Shown here in pieces: positions 6,939 to 12,790 of a stretch of DNA of 15,110 nt. Every line of letters begins with the position of its first letter. The stretch's first letter is position 1. A program made the translations under genes and the position numbers. Source of the DNA: an uncultured Peptococcaceae bacterium (GTDB lineage: Bacteria > Bacillota > Desulfotomaculia > Desulfotomaculales > Desulfallaceae); contig CAJYBN010000046.1 in assembly GCA_913064925.1 (NCBI GenBank), forward strand, positions 1 to 15,110, read 5' to 3'. The notes beneath the pieces were generated by a model. It worked only from the letters and a program-made list of their open reading frames with translations, was not told the DNA's origin and searched no databases.

Positions 6939-7421
6939 CTAGCCGGCGTCTTGCTCTCCCTCCGCCACGAACCGCCGCAGCGCTTCGCACACCAGGGACT
7001 GCAGTTCCTCCGCCACCGTGCGGTAGGCTTCCATACCCCGGCCCAAGGGGTCGGCGATGTCGCTGCCCGACCCGGCGTATTCAGCCAAAGTAAATATTTT
7101 CCCCGCCGCCTCAGGGACCTCGCGGAGCAGAGCCTCCCGGTGAGCGCTGGTCATGGTCAACACCAGCGCCGCCTGCTCAATGTCGCCGGGCGTCACAAGG
7201 GATGCCCGGTGCCCCTCTAAAACAACCCCTTTTTCCCGCAGCGCGGCGACGCTCTCAGGCGTAGCCTCCGCGCCCGGCAGGGCGGCCAGGCCCCCAGAAG
7301 CAAATTCTATGTCCCGCCGCTCCGGGAAAAGCTCCTCCAGCGCGCGGCGGGCCAGGGCCTCGGCCATGGCGCTGCGACACGTGTTGCCCGTACACACGAA
7401 CAATATCCTTTTCTTTTCCAT
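6939..7421 (-). CDS. ywlE: Low-molecular-weight phosphatase, YwlE-type protein-arginine phosphatase
   Basis: A 160-residue low-molecular-weight phosphatase. The P-loop at residues 10-17 is CTGNTCRS, with the nucleophilic Cys10 and Arg16 of the CX5R motif, and the acid loop is DIADPLGRG. Classic tyrosine phosphatases have Ile where this one has Thr14 (GNTCR rather than GNICR). In Bacillus YwlE that Thr is known to select phospho-arginine, so I predict it removes phosphate from arginines marked by a McsB-type kinase for ClpCP degradation. The context agrees: in B. subtilis ywlE lies between mntP and rpiB, as here. The ATG at 7421 has only a weak GCGAG upstream, and the gene follows mntP by 32 bp. 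Family certain, arginine specificity inferred from one residue and synteny. Confidence 0.9.
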   Translation of the reverse strand: MEKKRILFVCTGNTCRSAMAEALARRALEELFPERRDIEFASGGLAALPGAEATPESVAALREKGVVLEGHRASLVTPGDIEQAALVLTMTSAHREALLREVPEAAGKIFTLAEYAGSGSDIADPLGRGMEAYRTVAEELQSLVCEALRRFVAEGEQDAG

Positions 7422-7453
7422 AAGCTCGCTGTTTCAGCCTCCCGGTACATTTT

Positions 7454-7999
7454 TTAAGGCATAAACATGCGCACCCCGATGGCCAAAAGTAAAACTCCGC
7501 CGCCCGCCACAGCCCGCTCGCCCGCCCGCAGGCCCACGAAACGGCCCAAAACCAACCCGGCTGCCGCCATGGCACCGGCCACCATACCTATTATAGCCAC
7601 GGTTAGGGGTAAATCAACCTGCCAGGTGCCTAGGGAAAATCCTACGCTTAACGCATCCATGCTGACGCTGGCGGCCAATACCAGCAGCCCCCAGGTATTG
7701 ACCAGCACCACCTTGGGGTCGACCGTTTCCCCTCCCCGCCAGGCTGAGTAAATCATTTTCAGCCCCAGGTAAACCAGCAGCAGGGCGCCGGCTATGCCGG
7801 CGGCCCGTCCCACCAGCGAACCCGCAAGCTCTCCGGCATACCAACCAACCAGGGGCATAACCACGTGGAAGACCAGCACCGTCAGGCTTACCATTACTAT
7901 CTGGCGCCGGTTGACGCCGGCTATGCCCAGGCCCAGGCACATGGAAAAAGCATCCGTCCCCAGGGCCACGGCCAGGGCGAAAACAGTGAGCAGTTCCAA
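7454..7999 (-). CDS. mntP: Manganese efflux pump
   Basis: A 181-residue inner-membrane protein with six predicted helices, exporting Mn2+ to prevent toxicity. The two halves each carry an Asp known to be needed for transport: D16 in ALGTDAFSM and D115 in ASVSMDALSVG. Start is TTG at 7999, preceded by GGAGG with a 7-nt spacer, and this gives the normal MELLTVFALAVALGTDAF N terminus. It follows tsaC by 16 bp, so it is co-transcribed with it, and there is no room for the yybP-ykoY Mn riboswitch often seen before mntP. Regulation by manganese would therefore have to act at the cluster promoter or not at all. Confidence 0.95.
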   Translation of the reverse strand: MELLTVFALAVALGTDAFSMCLGLGIAGVNRRQIVMVSLTVLVFHVVMPLVGWYAGELAGSLVGRAAGIAGALLLVYLGLKMIYSAWRGGETVDPKVVLVNTWGLLVLAASVSMDALSVGFSLGTWQVDLPLTVAIIGMVAGAMAAAGLVLGRFVGLRAGERAVAGGGVLLLAIGVRMFMP

Positions 8000-8015
8000 T
8001 CTAATTCCTCCACAT

Positions 8016-9134
8016 TCAGGGTTTATAAATACTTATGCCGGGGTCCGGAGAGTCATCCGTGCAAACTGCCACAATGTTACCGCCTGCGGCCCGCCTGAGC
8101 CTGTTCATCACCGCCAGCCCCACCCCGTCGCAGGGGATCCCTTCAGCCAGTATGACATCCACCCCCAGCCGGTCGAACCGGCGCAGTGATTCGTACAGGG
8201 AAGCGGCCACCGTCCCGGGATCGGAACGCCGGCCGACCACCACCAGGTGGTATCCCTTACCGCGGTACAACGCGGCGGTTTCCTCGCAGGCCAGCACGCC
8301 CACCTTGTGCCCCGCCGCGGCCAGCCGCTCGGCCTCCTCCAGGATACGCTTCGCCAGCTGTGAACCGTCCCCGCCCTCGAACAGGAAAAGCGGTGCTCGC
8401 GGCGCGTAATGGGTATATTTCATTCCCGGCGACCGCGGCCTGCCGCCAGCGGCCTCACCCAGCACCGACTTGTCCAGTTCCACCGGTCCCAGCACGGGCT
8501 CCAGTTCCTGCCTGGTTACCCCACCAGGGCGTAAAATCACAGGGCGTTCCCCGGTGAGGTCCAGCACGGTGGATTCCACGCCCAGGCCGGCCGGCCCGCC
8601 GTCAACCACAAGGTCCACCCGGCCCGCCAAGTCGTCCAGCACGTGGGCCGCCGTGGTGGGGCTTGGCCGCCCGGAGGCGTTGGCGCTGGGAGCGGCCACG
8701 GGCGCGCCTGCGGCTCGGATTATAGCCAGAGCCACGGGGTGGGCGGGTACCCGCACTGCCACCGTTCCCAGCCCGCCGGTGACGCCCGGGGCAAATTTTT
8801 CCCCGCCGCGTATTACCAAGGTAAGGGGTCCGGGCCAAAAACGGGCAGCCAACTGCGGCACCACGGGAGGTATTTCCGCCACGTAATCCCGCAGGCTTTC
8901 CGCCCGGTCAATGTGCACGATAAGAGGATTGTCAACGGGCCGCCCTTTGGCGTAAAATATGTCCGCCACCGCCCGCGCATCCAAGGCGTTGGCCCCCAGG
9001 CCGTAAACCGTCTCGGTGGGGAAAGCCACCAGCCCCCCCCGGCGTAAAACATTGCCCGCCTCGCGGATCACGGCAGCATTGGGGTGCATTGGATCCACCG
9101 CCAGGCAGCGCGTGGGGCGTGCCGCGAAAACCAT
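8016..9134 (-). CDS. tsaC: L-threonylcarbamoyladenylate synthase (Sua5 type)
   Basis: Makes threonylcarbamoyl-AMP from threonine, bicarbonate and ATP for the t6A37 modification of ANN-decoding tRNAs. 372 residues with two parts: an N-terminal YrdC domain (FPTETVYGLGANA, YAKGRPVDNPLIVHI, WPGPLTLV, VAAPSANASGRPSPT, VESTVLDL, LRPGGVT) and the extra C-terminal Sua5 domain, joined by the SPGMKYTHYAPRAPL linker. It is therefore the long Sua5 form (B. subtilis YwlC) rather than short TsaC. ATG 9134 has GAGGTG 9 nt upstream. A TATACT box at 9164-9169 (minus strand) could be its -10, with no good -35. It heads the tsaC-mntP-ywlE run and is divergent from agrB across 272 bp. Confidence 0.96.
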   Translation of the reverse strand: MVFAARPTRCLAVDPMHPNAAVIREAGNVLRRGGLVAFPTETVYGLGANALDARAVADIFYAKGRPVDNPLIVHIDRAESLRDYVAEIPPVVPQLAARFWPGPLTLVIRGGEKFAPGVTGGLGTVAVRVPAHPVALAIIRAAGAPVAAPSANASGRPSPTTAAHVLDDLAGRVDLVVDGGPAGLGVESTVLDLTGERPVILRPGGVTRQELEPVLGPVELDKSVLGEAAGGRPRSPGMKYTHYAPRAPLFLFEGGDGSQLAKRILEEAERLAAAGHKVGVLACEETAALYRGKGYHLVVVGRRSDPGTVAASLYESLRRFDRLGVDVILAEGIPCDGVGLAVMNRLRRAAGGNIVAVCTDDSPDPGISIYKP

Positions 9135-9406
9135 ATTTTGCTACACCTCAGCTCTCTCCAGGTAGTATATCACAAAGGCGGGGCTCGTAAAAGAACGATG
9201 GGGCGGGCAGCATAATTTGCTGTAAACGGTCGAACAGTCGAATAATAGCTGGATTTAGCAAATTTTGTAGGAAAATTTTTATACTTTTTAGCAGGATTAT
9301 ACATTATGGCGTGGAAGATTCATTATTTCGTGAAAGATTCATTATTTTAAGTTAAATTGACGGCCCGCGCCCGCTTACGGGCTACGGCCAAGGAGGGCAA
9401 ATACAA
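9135..9406. promoter_or_regulatory. Divergent tsaC / agrB intergenic region, AT-rich with repeats
   Basis: 272 bp without a recognised gene. The part nearest agrB (about 9210-9355) is strikingly AT-rich against a GC-rich chromosome. It holds two tandem GTCGAA elements (9228-9242), several GGATT-like blocks around 9251-9300, and an 18-bp direct repeat (9311-9347). Next to the agrB start is a small GCCCG-CTTA-CGGGC hairpin (9369-9382), then AGGAGGG. TATACT at 9280-9285 and TATACA at 9298-9303 are possible -10 boxes for agrB, but neither has a convincing -35 at 16-18 bp. The agrB promoter must lie here, since the upstream gene points away. Confidence 0.6.
9311..9347. repeat. 18-bp direct repeat upstream of agrB, period 19 bp
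   Basis: Two copies at 9311-9328 and 9330-9347 share 17 of 18 bases; the core is AAGATTCATTATTT. The second copy ends 59 bp before the agrB start. Tandem sites spaced at just under two helical turns suit a dimeric or cooperatively binding regulator. It does not clearly fit the LytTR-type AgrA site that I remember. Confidence 0.75.
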
Positions 9407-10024
9407 TTGAAGTCGGCTATCGATAAAATTTCCCGACTGTTGGCCCAGGAAACCTCCTCCAGCAGCGCCAGCAGCGATGCGGAAATTTACGCCTATGCAT
9501 TGAAAATACTGCTGTTGAACATTTCCGCAGCGGCAGGAATTATAGTTGTGTCCTGGATGCTGGGCACGCTGCCGGTTACCCTGGTTACCTGGGCGGCAGC
9601 TTTTTCCCTGCGGGTTGTGGCCGGGGGACGCCATCAGCCGGGCCCCGTGACCTGTTTGCTGACCACGGTGGGCATTTTTACGGCGCTGGGTTACCTGGTT
9701 ACCGCCGTCGCCCCCCGCATGCAGGAGTTCATCGTGCCCGTGTCCGCTCTGGGCCTGGTGTTTACCCTGTACGTGATCATCACCTACGCACCGGTGACCA
9801 TTGCCAGCAAGCAATTCTCCCCCGCCAAGCGCAGCAAGCTGAAAATGACCTCGGTGGGCGTGGTGGTACTGTGGGCTGCCGTGGTTCTGGCGCCCGCCCC
9901 GGCGACGGCCGGGCACCAGGCCGCAGCACTGGGCATTACGGCTGGCCTGGTGACACAAGCCATCTCACTGCTGCCCATCAGGTTACCCGGTTCTAAGCTG
10001 CAAGCCGGGCGGTATTCCGCATGA
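9407..10024 (+). CDS. agrB: AgrB-type membrane peptidase (accessory gene regulator B)
   Basis: Integral-membrane cysteine endopeptidase that cuts the C-terminal tail of AgrD and helps form the thiolactone ring of the autoinducer. The 205-residue length is normal. The signature AGGRHQPGPVTC gives catalytic H76 and C83, seven residues apart as in S. aureus AgrB (H77/C84). Hydrophobic segments are seen at about 35-50, 56-70, 81-100, 105-125, 145-160 and 172-192. The start is TTG 9407 because AGGAGGG lies 9 nt upstream and nothing better is available. It is the first plus-strand gene after a long minus-strand run and heads the agr module. A 117-bp gap separates it from agrD, with a 19-codon ORF and a possible hairpin in between. 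Confidence is high from the H-C motif plus the adjacent AgrD. Confidence 0.93.
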   Translation: MKSAIDKISRLLAQETSSSSASSDAEIYAYALKILLLNISAAAGIIVVSWMLGTLPVTLVTWAAAFSLRVVAGGRHQPGPVTCLLTTVGIFTALGYLVTAVAPRMQEFIVPVSALGLVFTLYVIITYAPVTIASKQFSPAKRSKLKMTSVGVVVLWAAVVLAPAPATAGHQAAALGITAGLVTQAISLLPIRLPGSKLQAGRYSA

Positions 10025-10080
10025 ACGTCATTTTCTATAAACGCATCATCTTTAAAGGCTACGGCAGGGCCTCCCGTTAA
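10021..10080 (+). CDS. Possible 19-residue micro-ORF coupled to agrB stop
   Basis: An ATG overlaps the agrB stop codon as ATGA and opens a 19-codon frame (MNVIFYKRIIFKGYGRASR) ending in TAA at 10078-10080. The product would be basic, with two Lys and three Arg, and slightly amphipathic. There is no good SD of its own, so it would rely on terminating ribosomes from agrB. It could be a chance frame, a microprotein, or a leader whose translation affects the hairpin that begins inside it (10054 onward). I do not recognise it; treat as unproven. Confidence 0.2.
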   Translation: MNVIFYKRIIFKGYGRASR

Positions 10081-10102
10081 TCGCAAGGTAGTAGCTTTTT
10101 TT
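10054..10102 (+). terminator. Possible attenuator/terminator between agrB and agrD
   Basis: AAAGGCTAC (10054-10062) can pair with GTAGCTTTT (10091-10099), nine pairs with one G-T, followed by more T. The loop of 28 nt is long for an intrinsic terminator. A competing stem, ACGG (10061-10064) with CCGT (10074-10077), uses part of the same left arm. If real it would reduce read-through from agrB into agrD, or be opened by ribosomes translating the 19-codon frame. Confidence 0.3.
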
Positions 10103-10141
10103 GACAAATTTCGCTATAATTCCAAAAGGGAGGTGACAAAT

Positions 10142-10264
10142 ATGAAACGCGTATTGATCATGCTGGTGGCCACTGCGCTGCTGTGGATTGCCCAAATCGG
10201 CGCAGCTTCGGCCTGCGGGGGCAACTGGTATGAGCCCGAGGTTCCCGAGGCGCTGCAAAGATGA
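10142..10264 (+). CDS. agrD: AgrD-type cyclic lactone autoinducer precursor peptide
   Basis: A 40-residue peptide, MKRVLIMLVATALLWIAQIG followed by AASACGGNWYEPEVPEALQR. It has the three parts of an AgrD: a basic, hydrophobic membrane-anchoring leader (1-24), a Cys-containing core beginning at C25, and an acidic/proline tail (YEPEVPEALQ) that matches the conserved AgrB-recognition tail (EVPKEL in S. aureus, QPEEPKSL in C. perfringens). By alignment with those, AgrB would cut after W29, giving a five-residue thiolactone CGGNW, possibly with a short N-terminal tail. Translation signals are strong: GGAGGTGA 5 nt before the ATG. The stop overlaps the next gene as ATGA. The leader also resembles a secretion signal ending ASA-C, but the position after agrB and the tail make AgrD much the better reading. 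Confidence 0.9.
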   Translation: MKRVLIMLVATALLWIAQIGAASACGGNWYEPEVPEALQR

Positions 10265-10743
10265 ACAGCCAGGCATGGAACCTGTTATTTAACTTTTTCA
10301 CCATCGGCATTCCCGAATGCACTGCCTTAACCATGCTCATGCTCGCCCTGTTACGGAAGCAATTTATATGGAAAAAAATTTTGCTCACAGCCGTTCTGTT
10401 GGCAGCGGGAGTTTTGGCTTGCCGCCTGGTGGTGCAAAGCATCGGGGTTCCCGGTATACACACGGCAATGGCTACCTTGCTGCTGGCCCTGCTGGTAGCC
10501 TACTTTTTCCATGTACCCAAGCACAAAGCTTTGGCCGCCAGCGTGTTTTGCTTGGTGTTTCTCTTGTCCTGCGAGGTAGTGGTTTATAAGTTGTTTAACC
10601 AACTATTCGCCTTGAACATCAAAGAGCTAGCCCAAAACAGGCTCTACTGGCTGGTTAACGGCTGGCTGCCCATCGCCGCCATAGCCCTGGCTGCTGTCGT
10701 CATTACGCGTACCGGTTGGTATACCGGCAAAACCAAACAATGA
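10261..10743 (+). CDS. Stand-alone polytopic membrane protein, AgrC-sensor-like without kinase
   Basis: 160 residues with about five transmembrane segments (roughly 8-31, 38-58, 66-84, 88-112, 134-150) and no soluble domain. The phrases NFFTIGIPECTALTMLMLAL and GVPGIHT resemble, from memory of clostridial proteins, the N-terminal membrane domain of AgrC-like receptor kinases. Here the frame stops after the last helix, with no dimerisation or ATPase domain following. The ATG shares ATGA with the agrD stop, so translation is coupled and the two are made together. I infer a receptor or accessory for the AgrD-derived peptide that works with the separate kinase downstream. Alternatives are an exporter/immunity partner or a remnant of a receptor that lost its kinase. 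No catalytic motif is seen. Confidence 0.7.
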   Translation: MNSQAWNLLFNFFTIGIPECTALTMLMLALLRKQFIWKKILLTAVLLAAGVLACRLVVQSIGVPGIHTAMATLLLALLVAYFFHVPKHKALAASVFCLVFLLSCEVVVYKLFNQLFALNIKELAQNRLYWLVNGWLPIAAIALAAVVITRTGWYTGKTKQ

Positions 10744-10751
10744 ATAAATCT

Positions 10752-10797
10752 CACCAAAGGTTAAGGCACGGTAATTAACCGTGCTTTTGTCTTGGTG
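10752..10797 (+). terminator. Hairpin with T-run between the sensor-like gene and the kinase
   Basis: GCACGGT (10766-10772), loop AATTA, ACCGTGC (10778-10784), then TTTTGTCTT: a compact intrinsic terminator. The stem extends by A-T pairs (10763-10765 with 10785-10787). An outer 6-bp stem, CACCAA (10752-10757) with TTGGTG (10792-10797), encloses the whole. The next gene starts at 10815, leaving too little room for a normal promoter, so it may act as an attenuator that sets a low kinase level by read-through. Confidence 0.7.
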
Positions 10798-10814
10798 CAC
10801 GGGAGGCTCTTTGC

Positions 10815-12782
10815 ATGAAGCTGGAGGCAGGCCTTAACAAGCTGAAAGAATGTTACCTGTTCGCTCACCTGACATACTGCATACTATCCGCCGCCTGCCT
10901 GGTAGGGTGGCTGAGGATTACCCGCCATTTTTTCGACGACGGTTTCTTGCATTACCTCTGGATAGGCTGCATGCTGGCCATTATGGCCTTAATCCCGGCC
11001 CAGCACAAGATCATTACCAAGACTTTTTATCGCCAGTACCGGCACCTGCATTTATACAAGTCGCTTTATACCTTAACCATTTGCGCCATCTACATACCCG
11101 TGCTGTCCAGGGTCATTACTAAGAATGAGTTTAGCCTCCTAATCGTGGTGCCCGTCATATTGTGTTCCATCATCTGCGGCACCGCCTACGGTGTGGCCAG
11201 CTCTTTGCTGGTGTCAGCGGCCACCTTGGGGGTTAGCCTGGGCCGCAAAGGACTATCCACCGACCTGATTACCGAATACATCCTTACTCTGGCCCTGCTG
11301 TTAACCACCGCCTGGTTTGTTGGCCAGTCCATCGCTTATATCATTACCCTTCTCTACCAGCTGCAGGATAACGAAACCTACCTGAAACACACCCTGAACA
11401 GCCTGGGCGTGGCAACACTGCACGTAAACCGGGAAGGACGCGTGATATACAGGAACAGGTGTTTTGAGCAGATTTTCGGCAATGAGGACCAGGACCTGCG
11501 GGGCATCATCCGCAAGCACCTGCCCTTCCTGGAAAACCATTTGGACGAACCCGGCACTCCGGTTTTCGGACAGGCGTTGGACGGCAGGGGCCGCTCCCTG
11601 CCGGTTCAGTGCATCATATACCCGGTTAGTTTCGGCCTGGAAAAAAACGCCGGTTTTCTACTTTGCGTGCACGACATTTCCCTGTCCGAGAAGCTACAAG
11701 AGGAAAAAATCCGTACCAATTACTTCATTGATTTTATCAACGCCGGGGTGCTGCTAACCGACGAGACCAACAAGATCATTGATATAAACCGGCAGGCCGA
11801 GCTGCTCTTTAACATGTCCAGGCAGCAAATTTTAAATAACAGCCTGCAGGACCTGTTGAACGGCCTGGCGGGTCAACAAAATGACGCCAAAGCCGCCCAA
11901 GAAAGCAGCAAGGCCGGCAGCCCCCACCGGGAAATTATGCTGGGCGGCCGGACCATGCTGATCAACTGTGCAGACCTGCGCAATTCCGCAGGTAAATTGA
12001 TCGGCACGGCGTGCATCATCAACGACATTACGGCGCAAAGGGAAATGGAGAAAAAAATGCACCGCTCCGCCACCCTTGCCGCCATTGGGGAACTGGCCGC
12101 CGGCACCGCCCACGAAATAAGAAACCCCCTGACTGCCATCAAGGGGTTTTTGCAGCTCATGCAGAGGAAAAAGGAAGCCCGCGTCGGCGACCTAAGCGAT
12201 TACCTGGATATCGTGCTAACCGAAGTCGATCGCATCAACACCATCGTCAGCGAATTCCTTAAGCTGGCCCGGCCGGAAAAGGTGGAGCTGTATCCGGTGC
12301 ACCTGCACGAGGTCATCTCGTCGGTCTGGGAACTGCTGAAGAGCAAGGCCCTCCTGCACAAAGTACACATGGTGTTAGATATGGACCGAGAGACACCCGC
12401 CATCCTGGGTAACGTGGACCTGCTTAAGCAGGTCATCATTAACCTGGTAAACAACGCCATTCAAGCCTCCCGGCCAGGCGGTACGGTGCGGGTGGCCACC
12501 ACCCGGCTGGAAAACGGCGCCCGGCTGGTGGTGGCGGACGACGGCACGGGCATTGAACCGCCCGTCCTGCAGCGCATTTTCGACCCCTACTTCACCACCA
12601 GGGACGAAGGCACGGGGCTGGGACTGGCCATCACCAACCGCATCGTCAACGATCACAACGCCGTCATCGACGTTTCCAGCACGCCGGGCCAGGGGACCGA
12701 GTTCCGCGTGGACTTTCCGGCCGCCGGGGAGGCCCGGAATGGCCCGCAAGAACTGGCCCCGGCGTCGGATCAGCCGGGTTAG
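10815..12782 (+). CDS. Membrane-bound PAS histidine kinase, sporulation-kinase-like
   Basis: A 655-residue sensor kinase. N-terminal membrane region with about six helices (residues ~17-180), two PAS-like domains (~186-290 and ~300-408), then a HisKA domain with H433 in AAGTAHEIRNPLTAIKGFLQ and an HATPase_c domain: N box NLVNNAIQ (543-550), G1 DDGTGI (575-580), F box FDPYFTT (589-595), G2 GTGLGLAI (599-606). The last ~20 residues are a loose Gly/Pro tail. The sequence round H433 is nearly that of Bacillus KinA-type kinases, which phosphorylate Spo0F, and clostridial relatives that act on Spo0A. No response regulator is adjacent, so it is an orphan here. ATG 10815 has GGGAGG 8 nt upstream. It ends 8 bp before the convergent prmC. 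Kinase identity is certain; link to the agr peptide and to Spo0A is inferred. Confidence 0.95.
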   Translation: MKLEAGLNKLKECYLFAHLTYCILSAACLVGWLRITRHFFDDGFLHYLWIGCMLAIMALIPAQHKIITKTFYRQYRHLHLYKSLYTLTICAIYIPVLSRVITKNEFSLLIVVPVILCSIICGTAYGVASSLLVSAATLGVSLGRKGLSTDLITEYILTLALLLTTAWFVGQSIAYIITLLYQLQDNETYLKHTLNSLGVATLHVNREGRVIYRNRCFEQIFGNEDQDLRGIIRKHLPFLENHLDEPGTPVFGQALDGRGRSLPVQCIIYPVSFGLEKNAGFLLCVHDISLSEKLQEEKIRTNYFIDFINAGVLLTDETNKIIDINRQAELLFNMSRQQILNNSLQDLLNGLAGQQNDAKAAQESSKAGSPHREIMLGGRTMLINCADLRNSAGKLIGTACIINDITAQREMEKKMHRSATLAAIGELAAGTAHEIRNPLTAIKGFLQLMQRKKEARVGDLSDYLDIVLTEVDRINTIVSEFLKLARPEKVELYPVHLHEVISSVWELLKSKALLHKVHMVLDMDRETPAILGNVDLLKQVIINLVNNAIQASRPGGTVRVATTRLENGARLVVADDGTGIEPPVLQRIFDPYFTTRDEGTGLGLAITNRIVNDHNAVIDVSSTPGQGTEFRVDFPAAGEARNGPQELAPASDQPG

Positions 12783-12790
12783 ATGCCGGG

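Noticed and set aside
6367..6990. Longer rpiB reading from 6990 with a 53-residue N-terminal extension
   Set aside because: The extension is Arg/Gly-rich low complexity, crosses the hairpin and tandem repeat, overlaps the end of ywlE and is not part of the RpiB family.
7985..8015. A manganese riboswitch before mntP
   Set aside because: Only 16 bp separate tsaC and mntP, filled by the ribosome binding site.
10101..10120. TTGACA followed by TATAAT just before agrD, looking like an ideal promoter
   Set aside because: Only 8 bp separate the two boxes, far below the 16-18 bp needed, and a start at the expected distance from TATAAT would fall in the agrD ribosome binding site. Neither box has a good partner at the right spacing.
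10142..10264. Reading the AgrD peptide as a small lipoprotein (ASA-C lipobox-like site)
   Set aside because: The -3 residue is Ala rather than Leu/Ile/Val, and the EPEVPEAL tail, the length and the place after agrB all fit an autoinducer precursor.
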